A DNA stretch of 64,000 bases from Agarivorans albus (GTDB taxonomy: Bacteria; Pseudomonadota; Gammaproteobacteria; Enterobacterales; Celerinatantimonadaceae): contig NZ_AP023032.1 in NCBI RefSeq assembly GCF_019670105.1, forward strand, positions 2,970,972-3,034,971, given 5' to 3'. This document shows positions 41,098 to 50,513 of the stretch, piece after piece. A model generated the notes under the pieces. The model ran no database searches. It saw only the letters and a list, made by a program, of their open reading frames with translations, and had not been told where the DNA came from. Position 1 is the first letter of the stretch; every line of letters starts with the position of its first letter. Position numbers and translations under genes: made by a program.

Positions 41098-42132
41098 TTA
41101 TAAGAACTCATCTCCACCGCCGCCGCCAATCATAATTTCACCGGCTTCTGAGAGGCGTCGAGCAATCGACAGAATTTCTTTCTGGGCAGTTTCAACTTCA
41201 CTAACCTTGATTGGTCCCATGGCTTCAAGGTCATCTTTAAGCATTTCTGCAGCACGTTTAGACATGTTATTGAAGATCTTGTCTTTCAGTGAATCGTCAG
41301 CACCTTTAAGTGCTTTTTGCAGTAACTCGCCCGGAACATCACGCAGCAAGGTTTGGATACCACGGTCGTCGATATCCACCAAGTTTTCGAATACAAACAT
41401 AAGATCTTGAATTTGTTGGGCCATCTCTTCGTCGCTTTCGCGAATAGAGTCCATCAACATGCCTTCCATGTTGGTATCTAAGAAGTTCATGATGTTTGCT
41501 GCAGCTTTCAGGCCGCCCATCTTTGCAGCTTGTGCACCAGCTTGACCAGCAAACTGTTTCTCCATAATTTCATTTAATTCGGTTAGTGCCGCAGGCTGAA
41601 CTTCTTCAAGATTGGCAATACGCATCATTAAGTCTAAGCGCACTTTATCTTGGAATTGCGACATAATCTCAGCAGATTGCTCAGCTTCTAAATAAGACAA
41701 TACAATGGTTTGGATTTGCGGGTGTTCGTTTTGAATGATGTTAGCCACCTGGCGCGCATCCATCCATTTCAAGGAATCAAGGCCTTTAGCACCACTACCC
41801 ATGATGATTTGGTCAACTAGGCTAGACGCACGGTCTTCACCCAATGCTGCGGTTAAGGCATTACGAACAAAGTCTTGACTACCAATACCAATATTGGTGT
41901 ATTTTTGGATGTCATCAATAAACAAACGATGAACCGCAACCACTCGGTCGTGAGAAAAGTCTTCTAATGATGCCATCGCCATACCTAAACGCTGAACCTG
42001 CTTTGGCTCAAGGTGGCGGAAAATAGTAGCGGCATCGTCTTCATTGAGGCTCAGCATCAAAATCGCTGCGCGCTCAATACCACTCATATCACCGAGGACT
42101 TCCTCTGGATTTACTTCATCTTCATTTGGCAT
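41098..42132 (-). CDS. fliG: Flagellar motor switch protein FliG
   Basis: A 344-residue C-ring protein with N, middle (EHPQ motif in NEHPQIQTIVLSYL, near residue 134) and C domains. Charged torque residues lie in the C-terminal helix (MFVFENLVDIDDRGIQTLLRDV). It contacts stators and the MS ring. The ATG overlaps the fliF stop by 11 nt. Confidence 0.97.
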   Translation of the reverse strand: MPNEDEVNPEEVLGDMSGIERAAILMLSLNEDDAATIFRHLEPKQVQRLGMAMASLEDFSHDRVVAVHRLFIDDIQKYTNIGIGSQDFVRNALTAALGEDRASSLVDQIIMGSGAKGLDSLKWMDARQVANIIQNEHPQIQTIVLSYLEAEQSAEIMSQFQDKVRLDLMMRIANLEEVQPAALTELNEIMEKQFAGQAGAQAAKMGGLKAAANIMNFLDTNMEGMLMDSIRESDEEMAQQIQDLMFVFENLVDIDDRGIQTLLRDVPGELLQKALKGADDSLKDKIFNNMSKRAAEMLKDDLEAMGPIKVSEVETAQKEILSIARRLSEAGEIMIGGGGGDEFL

Positions 42133-43840
42133 CGTTAATTACCCAATCTTTAATCACCATCGCCGCTAGGTCTGGCTCATTTGCTACTAGCGCACGAACC
42201 GCTTTTAGCATGTCTTCATCTTTATGTAAGTCTGGCAGTTTAAGCTGACCATCGCGAATACCAAAGTCTACTTCAGTATTATCTGCCGAGATAAGCTGTA
42301 AATCATCGTCATTTTCGTAAGCGGCTAATGCTGCATCTAAATCAGTTTCGGCCTGCTCGTCTTCTTCACCGCTAGATAGAATGCGATTCAGCATTGGGCG
42401 AACCACAGCAACAATCAATACAATTAATACCAGTACGCTGCCTGCTATCCGCATCGCTCGCCAGAACCAAGCTTGCTCCCAAACGGGTAAATCAGCTTCG
42501 GTGAAAATTTCTGGGCGAGAAAACGGTACACTTACCACCTCTAAGGTATCGCCGCGGCTTAGGTTAAAACCTACACCGCCTTGCAATAAACGGCGAATGC
42601 TGGCCATTTGTTCAGCCGAGCGCGGCTCGCGGGTTGTTTCGCCACTGTCAGAAACTTGACTGTTGTAATCCAAGGCCACCGATACACTCAAGCGTCTCAA
42701 GGTTCCCACTTGAGAGCGAGTATGGCTGATGGTGGTATCTAGCTCATAGTTACGGGTAGATTCTTTATGGCTGCTGCCTGATTGAACTTGGTTATTGGCA
42801 GCTCCCGCTTGCTCTGGAATTTCTGCTGGCAGTGGAGGTTGATTAGTTAACGCACCTGGGATGCCAATAGCGCCGGCACCAACATTGTTATCTTCAATAG
42901 TGTATTCGCTGCGAACAGCAGGTAAATCTGGGTTAAAGCGTTTTTGAGTTTGTTCAACGGCAGTAAAATCAAGTGTTACATCTACTTCAGCTGTGTAGTT
43001 GCCCACGCCCACGATTGGGATCATGATGGCGTCAATTTTGTCTTTATATTCTTCTTCGCGCTTACGCTCCATCTCAAATTCTTTGCGAGTGCGTGAAGAT
43101 AGCGGGTCTTGGCTACCCGAGTTTAATAAGCGGCCGTTTTGATCGGTCACCGTAACGCGAGTAGGCACTAAGCCTTGAACTGCGGAAGCAACAATATCGA
43201 CGATCGAGTCAATTTCTTCCTGCTTAAGGCCATTTCCGCCACGCAAGTTAACCACCACGGTAGCTGATGGCTTTTGCTCACGGCGGGCAAATACGTTGCT
43301 TTTAGGAATGGCGAGCAGTACTTGCGCTTTATTCACCGATTTCATTTGCTCGATGGCGGTAGCTAACTGACGCTCACGACTAAGCTTTAGTCGCTCCCCT
43401 TCTAAGCGTTGGCTAACACCAAAGCCCATATCGTTTAGTAAAATTTGCTCACCAGCAGGCGCTGCTTCGGTTAGTCCAGAGCGGCGTAGTTTAAGTTTAA
43501 TATCTTGATATTGCTCGGCATTCACTAATACAGTGTTGCCTTCAATAGTATAAGGAATTTTTTGGGCGTCTAAGAAGTCGAGTGTCTCCACCAACTCGCT
43601 AGTATTCATATTACCCAGCGGACGCATCTCGGGCTCTTTAGCCCACATCAATAGGAAGACAGCCATTGCCAAACAAATAGCCAAAGCCAAAATCATGATG
43701 ATTTGACGCAGCACGTCACCATTGCTTAAAAATGATAAGGCAGAGCTTTGCTGCTCGGTAGCCTCTAAGCTATCACCTTCGCTATCTGAACCTAGTAGTG
43801 CCGGTTCTTGACTCATTGCGTTACTTCCTTCGCTAGCCAC
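42122..43840 (-). CDS. fliF: Flagellar MS-ring protein FliF
   Basis: A 572-residue protein with two membrane helices (about 46-66 and 460-482). RBM domains lie between them, including the YKDKIDAIMIPIVGVGNYTAEVDVTLDF segment. The C-terminal FliG-binding tail includes LPDLHKDEDMLKAVRALVANEPD. It forms the ring at the base of the rod. The start is GTG at 43840, with AGGAG 6 nt upstream. An ATG eight codons on also has a good site (AAGGAA, 8 nt). Confidence 0.96.
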   Translation of the reverse strand: MASEGSNAMSQEPALLGSDSEGDSLEATEQQSSALSFLSNGDVLRQIIMILALAICLAMAVFLLMWAKEPEMRPLGNMNTSELVETLDFLDAQKIPYTIEGNTVLVNAEQYQDIKLKLRRSGLTEAAPAGEQILLNDMGFGVSQRLEGERLKLSRERQLATAIEQMKSVNKAQVLLAIPKSNVFARREQKPSATVVVNLRGGNGLKQEEIDSIVDIVASAVQGLVPTRVTVTDQNGRLLNSGSQDPLSSRTRKEFEMERKREEEYKDKIDAIMIPIVGVGNYTAEVDVTLDFTAVEQTQKRFNPDLPAVRSEYTIEDNNVGAGAIGIPGALTNQPPLPAEIPEQAGAANNQVQSGSSHKESTRNYELDTTISHTRSQVGTLRRLSVSVALDYNSQVSDSGETTREPRSAEQMASIRRLLQGGVGFNLSRGDTLEVVSVPFSRPEIFTEADLPVWEQAWFWRAMRIAGSVLVLIVLIVAVVRPMLNRILSSGEEDEQAETDLDAALAAYENDDDLQLISADNTEVDFGIRDGQLKLPDLHKDEDMLKAVRALVANEPDLAAMVIKDWVINDAK

Positions 43841-43858
43841 AATATTCTCCTAGCCACA

Positions 43859-44203
43859 TTAAACCGGCATGGACATGATTTCTTTATAAGCATCAACTAG
43901 CTTATTTCTTACTTGAACCGTTGCATCAAAAGCGATGCTAGATTTTTGAGCGGCAATCATTACATCACCAATGCCCACACTGCGGTCGCCTAAATCAAAG
44001 CGGGTTCGCAAGTCATTGGCATTAGATTGCAAGCCATTAACATTATTTATCGCGTCTTTTAGCAGGTTACCAAAATCGCTGTTTACCGAAGAGGTCGTTA
44101 TCTGGCTGCTTGGCGTAGCAATGTCGTTGGCGATACCGCCTGTTTTCATTTCGCCAGCCATTGATTGCAGTTCGCTAAATAGGTTTGCCGAATCTACTCT
44201 CAT
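43859..44203 (-). CDS. fliE: Flagellar hook-basal body protein FliE
   Basis: A 114-residue protein with the conserved C-terminal helix VGIGDVMIAAQKSSIAFDATVQVRNKLVDAYKEIMSM. FliE joins the MS ring to the rod. It is the first gene of the long flagellar operon and has a sigma-54 promoter 54-70 bp upstream. Confidence 0.96.
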   Translation of the reverse strand: MRVDSANLFSELQSMAGEMKTGGIANDIATPSSQITTSSVNSDFGNLLKDAINNVNGLQSNANDLRTRFDLGDRSVGIGDVMIAAQKSSIAFDATVQVRNKLVDAYKEIMSMPV

Positions 44204-44256
44204 GATTTCCCTCTACCGCCAGATAAATGGCATTGTTCTTAAGATATACAGGGAAA

Positions 44257-44272
44257 AGCAAAAGCCGCGCCA
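44257..44272 (-). promoter_or_regulatory. Sigma-54 (-24/-12) promoter before fliE
   Basis: On the minus strand the sequence reads TGGCGC-GGCTT-TTGCT. GG and GC are 12 nt apart, an almost ideal RpoN site. The predicted start is about 43 nt before the fliE ATG. It lies only a few bases before the stop of the upstream EAL gene. It supports control of the fliE operon by an FlrA/FlrC-type activator encoded elsewhere. Confidence 0.85.
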
Positions 44273-44275
44273 AGA

Positions 44276-46525
44276 TTAATTAACAACTAATCGAAGGTTC
44301 TCTTTTGTAGATGTTTTAGGCAGATAGTTCTTCACAAAGTCAGCTTCTGGCTGAGGTCTCGCAAAGAAATAGCCTTGCGCTTGCTCACAACCCATTACCG
44401 AAGCAAGGTTGGCTTGAACTTGAGTTTCAATACCCTCGATGAGTACTTGATACTTCATACTGCGGGCGATCATCACCATCGCTTTAACAATGTGTTGATC
44501 CGATAAATTATCTTCTAAGCCGCTAACAAAGGCGCGGTCAATTTTAAGTACCGTTACTGGCAAATGCTTAAGATAAGCCATTGAAGAATAACCGGTACCA
44601 AAGTCGTCAATGGCAATACCAAAGCCTGCATCACGCATTCGCTGAATACTGGCTTTAGCTTCTGTTGGTTGTTCCATCATAGCCGACTCGGTGATCTCGA
44701 TACAGATACGCTGTGGATTAACCTGCCACTGTTTGGCATAGTTGATCGCAATTTTCTCTGCATGACCCAGCGACACTGTGGCAGCAGAAAAGTTTACCGA
44801 TAGCTTAAAGCCTTCAGGTAGTTGGCTAGAGAAGCGCGCCATAAAGCGCATAGCATTTTGGAACACCCACTTATCTAGCTGCAGTACCAAACCGGTTTCT
44901 TCGGCAACCGGTACAAACTCATCGGGTGAGATGGCTCCGTCTTCGGTAAACCAACGCAACAATACTTCGGCACCAATCACTTTATTGGTTTTTAAACAGT
45001 ATTGCGGCTGAAAGAATAAATCTAATTCGTTATTGCCAATAGCGCGACGCAACTTAGATTCTAAGGTGAGTTTTACTAAACCCGCTTGGCTTAAATCCGG
45101 TCGGTAACGGCAAACACTTACACCCGTTTTAACCGCGTGATTTAACGCGGTAAAGGTATTAGCTAACAAAGTATCGCTATGCAAGGCTTCACGCCTTGGA
45201 TGGTAACTGCAGTAACCCACATGACAGCGAGTCAGCAATTGAAGTTGTTCTAAACGCAACCAACCGCGACAGCTTTGCACAATTTGCTTAGCGATTTCGA
45301 TGACTTCTTTGTCTTTATTCACATTTGGCACAACCACTACAAAGTAATGGTGATACCAGTAGGCTAATTGTGCTTCAGGGTAATGCTTACGTAGGCTTTT
45401 TTGTACGCGCTTGGCATAGGCTTCTTTAGTGACTTCGCCTAAGCGCTGACCGAAGTTTTCAAATACTTCATTTTGCCTTGGGAAATCAAACATTAATACC
45501 GATAACGGGGTTGCATCATCTAACCAGTTGGTCAGTAAGCGGGTAATATGGCGACGATTAGGCAAGCTGGTTACTTCATCATGGTTTTTCCAATAATCAA
45601 GTTGCTCGCGCAGCTGTAAGGTTTTGTTATTGGCTTTTTTAAGATGCTGCCTTACTAATACAAAGGCGGAGGTCACTATCGAAAGCAACAACGATACACC
45701 GAGAAGCCACCAGTAAGAAAACTGCCCTGTTTGGCCGCTATTGGCCGCGTAAGCCTGCCAGCGTCGATAAGTCTGTTCGCTATAATCGGCCTCAAAAGAC
45801 AGAATGCCGCGGTTCATTAAATCCACTAAAGGCTGCCAATCTTCTCGAATAGCAAAGCGGTGCAGCACGCCATGTTCAAGCTGAAACGCTTGCTGTAAGC
45901 GCCATTGAGGATGGGCACGTAAGTTAGCGGCCACTTCATCACTGCCCGCAAGCAAAGCAACACTTTGCTGCTCCACCACCGATTGCAAGGCTTCAACCAA
46001 GCTTGCATAGACGATGATGTTTACATCGGGGTATTTGCTTAATAAGGCTTCGTGAGCACTACTCCCTGCAACCGTTGCTACGTTCTTACCAGCTAATTGT
46101 TTCATATTAGCGAAACGCGCTTGCTCTAGCGGATGAAATAACGCTAGTGGTTGAACCCAAGTGGTTAAGGTGTAATGAACAAAAGGGCTAAGACGGCGGT
46201 GCGAACTGGCGCTGCTAAGCATGTCCACTTGGCCATGTTGTAAGGCCATTATCGCATCAGTGATATTAGGATAAGCGGTGTACTTGAGTTTTAAACGGGT
46301 TTGAAAAGCCAGCTGATTTAGCGCTTCTACCGCGTAGCCTTGAGGAGTACCAGCCTGATCAATAGTCTCCAGCGGCAAACGGTCTGCCACAACAGCAACC
46401 CTGATTTCTGGATTATCTTCGAGCCATTGATATTCACTCGCATTGACTATATAGGCGTTCGCGCCTAACGACCAACAACAACCTACCACTAGCAACGTTA
46501 AGAATCTAACGAGGCACAACCGCAA
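44276..46525 (-). CDS. Periplasmic solute-binding / degenerate GGDEF / EAL membrane protein
   Basis: A 749-residue inner-membrane protein. A signal peptide ends near ANAYI. A solute-binding (SBP_bac_3-like) domain covers about 37-255, and a helix YWWLLGVSLLLSIVTSAFVLV lies at about 270-290. A degenerate GGDEF domain follows, with NHDEVTSLPNRR kept but YWYHHYF in place of GGDEF. The EAL domain covers about 490-735 (EVLLRW near 518, NFSA, EITES, IDDFGTGYSS near 638, KIDRAFV, EGIET), with catalytic residues kept. I infer a c-di-GMP phosphodiesterase driven by a periplasmic ligand. The start is TTG with AGGAG 9 nt upstream. It sits directly upstream of fliE. Confidence 0.85.
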   Translation of the reverse strand: MRLCLVRFLTLLVVGCCWSLGANAYIVNASEYQWLEDNPEIRVAVVADRLPLETIDQAGTPQGYAVEALNQLAFQTRLKLKYTAYPNITDAIMALQHGQVDMLSSASSHRRLSPFVHYTLTTWVQPLALFHPLEQARFANMKQLAGKNVATVAGSSAHEALLSKYPDVNIIVYASLVEALQSVVEQQSVALLAGSDEVAANLRAHPQWRLQQAFQLEHGVLHRFAIREDWQPLVDLMNRGILSFEADYSEQTYRRWQAYAANSGQTGQFSYWWLLGVSLLLSIVTSAFVLVRQHLKKANNKTLQLREQLDYWKNHDEVTSLPNRRHITRLLTNWLDDATPLSVLMFDFPRQNEVFENFGQRLGEVTKEAYAKRVQKSLRKHYPEAQLAYWYHHYFVVVVPNVNKDKEVIEIAKQIVQSCRGWLRLEQLQLLTRCHVGYCSYHPRREALHSDTLLANTFTALNHAVKTGVSVCRYRPDLSQAGLVKLTLESKLRRAIGNNELDLFFQPQYCLKTNKVIGAEVLLRWFTEDGAISPDEFVPVAEETGLVLQLDKWVFQNAMRFMARFSSQLPEGFKLSVNFSAATVSLGHAEKIAINYAKQWQVNPQRICIEITESAMMEQPTEAKASIQRMRDAGFGIAIDDFGTGYSSMAYLKHLPVTVLKIDRAFVSGLEDNLSDQHIVKAMVMIARSMKYQVLIEGIETQVQANLASVMGCEQAQGYFFARPQPEADFVKNYLPKTSTKENLRLVVN

Positions 46526-46712
46526 ACTATTTAGCTCCTAAAAAAACGCTCTGACCTGGCATTCGTTGCACCAAGTTCATAGTCGTGACAGCATACCAAA
46601 AAGCTAAGAAAAATAGTTGACCTGAGTGCAACTTAATTCACTAAAACTTAGTTTATTAAGCTCTTGAGTCACAATTTTCAAGAAAGTAAGCAAAATCATA
46701 TATTGAGCTAGC

Positions 46713-47939
46713 TCAATTTTGCCCAATCAACGACTGATATTGCTCACTCCAAAGCAGCGCTTGAAGATTTAACTGCTCTACTTGGGTGTAGTCCATGCGC
46801 AGTTGTTCAGCCAAACGCTCAGTTTTATACCAATGCCCTTCCTCATAAGATTTTATGGTCAGTAACATGGCTCTCAACATCGACGGCTGTTCTGAACACA
46901 AGGCGTCACGAATGTCTTGATCGAGCGGTAAGCTATACAGAACATCTGTTAGAGGTTTATCTAAAATGGCATCAAGCAAGGAAAACAATCCACATAAAAA
47001 CGCCGTTTCTTGCATGCTCGGCGATTTGCGCATCGCTACTAGTTCACAGAACCTAGCCCGATGCACCGACATACGCACCAGCTCACGCGGCTTGTGGCTT
47101 ACGGTCATGGCATTGGCTAACAATGCCACCAACTTTCGCAACTGATTATTGCCGATATACACCACGGCTTGCTTAATTGATGCGATGTCTTCGACAATTG
47201 GCAAACTTCCAGAATTAACAAAACGCAGTAGCTTGTAGGTTAATCCCGTATCACGTTCAAAATAGCGTACAACTTCATTAATGTTTACGTCTTCACGAGT
47301 CGCGGCATAGAACAAACGGGATATCATCAAATAGCTAGCATCAATGTCTTTAGCCACTTGCATTTCGGGCTGACAAAAGTAGTAACCTTGAAAGAAGTTA
47401 AAGCCCATTTCTTTAGCTTGTTGATATTCCGCTTGCGTTTCTACCTTTTCGGCCAATAATTTGATGTTTTTACGTGATTTTACGGCCCTAAAAAGCGATT
47501 CTAGTTGATCAAATGGCGTACGCTGTATATCAACCTTTATAAGCCGAACAAACTTTAAGTAAGGCTCCCATTCAGGCCGATAAATGAAGTCGTCAAAAGC
47601 CAATCTATAACCACGATGAAACAAGGACTGACAACGCTTATATAGCTTGTCGCTGGGTTTGACATCTTCTAAAATTTCTATCACTACCTGCTTATTGGGT
47701 AGCAACTTTATCATTTCAGAATGGAGGCTTTCTTCAGGGAAATTGATTAAGGCTGGTTTGCCTTGAGTGATCGCATTCAAGCCGTCATTTAGCTGAGTGC
47801 GGATAATCAGCTTGGAGGTCGCTTCATGTGGATCAATGTCGGGAAAGACATTGTCTGGTCCATCCCTAAAAAGTAGCTCATAGGCTACCACCCGCTGCCG
47901 GCGATCGAGGATCGCCTGCCGCGCAGTATAAACATTCAT
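46713..47939 (-). CDS. EAL-HDOD signalling protein (YuxH/CdgJ type)
   Basis: A 408-residue cytoplasmic protein. An N-terminal EAL-like domain covers about 1-200 (YELLFRDG, NFPEES, IEILED, AFDDF, KVDI, LLAEKVET), and a C-terminal HDOD domain covers about 205-390 (YFERDTGLTYKLLRFVNSG, then SIKQAVVYIGNNQLRKL). Such proteins bind or degrade c-di-GMP, or act only as regulators; some affect motility in Vibrio. A frame runs to 48047, but the ATG at 47939 matches the family start MNVYTARQAILDR. It is the second c-di-GMP-type gene upstream of fliE. Confidence 0.88.
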   Translation of the reverse strand: MNVYTARQAILDRRQRVVAYELLFRDGPDNVFPDIDPHEATSKLIIRTQLNDGLNAITQGKPALINFPEESLHSEMIKLLPNKQVVIEILEDVKPSDKLYKRCQSLFHRGYRLAFDDFIYRPEWEPYLKFVRLIKVDIQRTPFDQLESLFRAVKSRKNIKLLAEKVETQAEYQQAKEMGFNFFQGYYFCQPEMQVAKDIDASYLMISRLFYAATREDVNINEVVRYFERDTGLTYKLLRFVNSGSLPIVEDIASIKQAVVYIGNNQLRKLVALLANAMTVSHKPRELVRMSVHRARFCELVAMRKSPSMQETAFLCGLFSLLDAILDKPLTDVLYSLPLDQDIRDALCSEQPSMLRAMLLTIKSYEEGHWYKTERLAEQLRMDYTQVEQLNLQALLWSEQYQSLIGQN

Positions 47940-48029
47940 AGTCCAGTTACCGTTTCTGCCGTACTTTATGATGTGGCTTTTTGCCTTTATATTAATAAAC
48001 TCAAACTTTTTGCTTGAGCCAAAGTACGG

Positions 48030-48062
48030 ACGTAAAAAAAGAGTCACAAAAGTGACTCTTTT
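48030..48062 (-). terminator. Rho-independent terminator after aroA
   Basis: An 11-bp perfect stem (AAAAGAGTCAC at 48037-48047 with GTGACTCTTTT at 48052-48062) has a 4-nt loop. On the minus strand a T run continues into 48034-48040. It lies 36 bp after the aroA stop. It is symmetrical, so it can also work on the plus strand. Confidence 0.88.
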
Positions 48063-48097
48063 AAGACTAACTAAGTTACCAACACATTTCGATAGTT

Positions 48098-49378
48098 TTA
48101 TTCGCTAAGTTGCTGCAAGCGCTCAAAATAATCAGGAAATGTTTTAGAAGTACACTTTGGATCGTTAATTGTTACAGGTGTATCGCTTAAGGCAACCAAA
48201 GAAAAACACATAGCCATGCGGTGGTCGTCGTAGGTATCAATCGCTGCGTGATTCAAACTCGCAGGAGGAGTAACTTCGATAAAGTCGTGCCCTTCAGTTA
48301 CTGTTGCACCCACTTTTTTAAGCTCGGTGGCCATAGCAGCTAATCGGTCGGTTTCTTTTACTCGCCAGTTATATACATTGCGAATGGCGGTAGTGCCTTT
48401 GGCAAACAATGCAGTGGTAGCAATAGTCATCGCAGCATCAGGAATATGGTTCATGTCCATATCTACCGCGCTTAGCTCGCCGCTACGAGCGATAATGTAA
48501 TCGTCGCCCCACTCGATATCGGCGCCCATTGCAGCCAATACATCAGCAAATAATACATCGCCCTGCATAGACTTTTTGCCTACGCCAGTCACTTTTACTT
48601 CACCGCCTTTAATTGCACCAGCGGCAAGGAAGTAAGAAGCCGAAGACGCATCACCTTCAACCAAAAACTCGCCAGCTCCTTGATAGATTTGCTGACCTTT
48701 AACGATAAAGCGTTGGTAGTTATCGTTTTCAACTTCGACACCGAAGGCAGCCATCATCTTAAGGGTGATATCGATATAAGGCTTTGATACTAGTTCACCA
48801 ACAATACTAATTTCAGTGTCTTGTTGGGCATAAGGTGCAGCCATTAAAAAGGCCGTTAAGAACTGACTAGATACAGAACCGTCGATGTCGACCTTGCCGC
48901 CAGCTAAGCCAGTGCCTTTAATACTTAAAGGAGGGTAGTTTTCATTCTTTAGGTAAGTGACGTCGGCTCCCACTTGGCGTAAGGCATCAACTAAGGCGCC
49001 AATTGGGCGCTCTTCCATGCGCGGTTCACCGGTTAAGGTAAACTCACCTTGGCTCAAACATAGGGCGGCACACAAAGGACGCATTGCCGTTCCAGCATTG
49101 CCTAAGAATAATTCTTCGGCTTGAGCAACCTTAAAAGCTCTGCCTAAACCAGTTACTGTGCAACGGCTACGATCTTCAGAAAGCTGATAATCTACACCAA
49201 GCTTTTTAAGTGCATTTAGCATGTGGCGAATGTCGTCACTGTCGAGCAGGTTACTTAATACGGTTTCGCCTTCAGCCAGTGCAGCTAATAACAATGCACG
49301 ATTTGATACGCTTTTTGAGCCAGGTAAATTAATTTCACCGTTAATACGAGAAATAGGCTGTAAAGTTAATTGTTCCAT
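48098..49378 (-). CDS. aroA: 5-enolpyruvylshikimate-3-phosphate (EPSP) synthase
   Basis: A 426-residue cytoplasmic enzyme of aromatic amino-acid synthesis. It joins shikimate-3-phosphate and PEP. Visible motifs are [20 protein letters not shown] (residues 19-38), [13 protein letters not shown] and [19 protein letters not shown], of the glyphosate-sensitive class I type. It follows hisC by 16 bp in a serC-hisC-aroA run. Confidence 0.97.
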   Translation of the reverse strand: MEQLTLQPISRINGEINLPGSKSVSNRALLLAALAEGETVLSNLLDSDDIRHMLNALKKLGVDYQLSEDRSRCTVTGLGRAFKVAQAEELFLGNAGTAMRPLCAALCLSQGEFTLTGEPRMEERPIGALVDALRQVGADVTYLKNENYPPLSIKGTGLAGGKVDIDGSVSSQFLTAFLMAAPYAQQDTEISIVGELVSKPYIDITLKMMAAFGVEVENDNYQRFIVKGQQIYQGAGEFLVEGDASSASYFLAAGAIKGGEVKVTGVGKKSMQGDVLFADVLAAMGADIEWGDDYIIARSGELSAVDMDMNHIPDAAMTIATTALFAKGTTAIRNVYNWRVKETDRLAAMATELKKVGATVTEGHDFIEVTPPASLNHAAIDTYDDHRMAMCFSLVALSDTPVTINDPKCTSKTFPDYFERLQQLSE

Positions 49379-49394
49379 GAATCGAAATCTCTAC

Positions 49395-50504
49395 TTAAAT
49401 TGAGCCAATTAGCTGGCTTAAAGCTTTAATAAAAGTTTGGTTTTCTTGTTCGGTACCGATGCTTACACGCAGATAACCAGGCATCTGATATGGGCCCACC
49501 GGCCTAACTATCACGCCTTTATGGAGTAACTGCTGATAAAGCTCTTGAGCATCGCCACTTGGCGCTAAAAAGCTAATAAAATTCCCTTTTGAAGGAATAT
49601 AGCTAATAGCATTTTGCTTAAAGAACTGGCTTAACAGCAGCAAACCTTGCTGATTCAACGCGATACTTTGCTGTAAATATTGCTGATCTTTTAGCGCCGC
49701 CACTGCCGCCACCAAGCTAAGGCTATTCACGTTAAACGGCTGACGTAAGCGGTTTAGCAAATCTGCAATCTCAGGGCTAGAAATAGCGTAACCAACGCGC
49801 AAGCCAGCTAAACCATAAGCCTTAGAAAAGGTGCGAGTAATCACTAGGTTGCTAAACTGCGCTAACCAGCTTGTTGAAGGTGCCTGCTCGTCTTCAGACA
49901 AGTACTCGTAATAAGCCTCGTCTAAAACCACCACTACATTTTCTGGCACCTTTTGCATAAAGCCATATAGTGCATCACTGCTAAGAAAAGTACCTGTTGG
50001 GTTATTCGGATTAGCGATAAACACCAAACGGGTCTTATCAGTAATCGCTTCGGCCATGGCATCTAAATCGTGCCCCCAGTCTTTGGCTGGAACAACTACT
50101 GCTTTTGCGCCTATTGCTTGTGTCACAATTGGGTAAACAACAAAAGCATGTTGTGAGAACACCACTTCGTGCTCGCTGCTCACAAATACTCTAGCAATTA
50201 AGTCCAATACATCATTTGAGCCATTGCCTAAGGTAAATTGCTCAGCAGTCAAGCCGTATTTATCAGCCAGCGCTTGTTTTAGATAAAAGCCATTTGAATC
50301 TGGATAACGAGTTAGTTCACTGGTGGCTTTTTCAATTGCGGCCAAGGCCAGTGGGCTCATGCCCAAAGGGTTTTCGTTAGAGGCGAGCTTAACAATGTTA
50401 CTAATGCCCAACTCACGTTCTAGCTCGTCGGTTGGTTTACCTGCTTGATAAGGGTGTAAACCTTGTATGCCTTGATTGGCTAAAGCATGAAAATCACACG
50501 TCAT
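49395..50504 (-). CDS. hisC: Histidinol-phosphate aminotransferase
   Basis: A 369-residue PLP-dependent aminotransferase. NPNNPTG lies near residue 165, the Schiff-base lysine is in TRTFSKAYGLAGLRVGYA, and DEAYYEYL is in between. It normally acts in histidine synthesis. In a serC-hisC-aroA cluster it may also transaminate aromatic 2-oxo acids, as some HisC2-type enzymes do; that part is inference. It is 9 bp after serC. Confidence 0.92.
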   Translation of the reverse strand: MTCDFHALANQGIQGLHPYQAGKPTDELERELGISNIVKLASNENPLGMSPLALAAIEKATSELTRYPDSNGFYLKQALADKYGLTAEQFTLGNGSNDVLDLIARVFVSSEHEVVFSQHAFVVYPIVTQAIGAKAVVVPAKDWGHDLDAMAEAITDKTRLVFIANPNNPTGTFLSSDALYGFMQKVPENVVVVLDEAYYEYLSEDEQAPSTSWLAQFSNLVITRTFSKAYGLAGLRVGYAISSPEIADLLNRLRQPFNVNSLSLVAAVAALKDQQYLQQSIALNQQGLLLLSQFFKQNAISYIPSKGNFISFLAPSGDAQELYQQLLHKGVIVRPVGPYQMPGYLRVSIGTEQENQTFIKALSQLIGSI

Positions 50505-50513
50505 GAAAATTCC

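Noticed and set aside
40704-41135. 143-codon plus-strand frame inside fliH
   Set aside because: Ser/Ala-rich shadow of the acidic N-terminal part of FliH.
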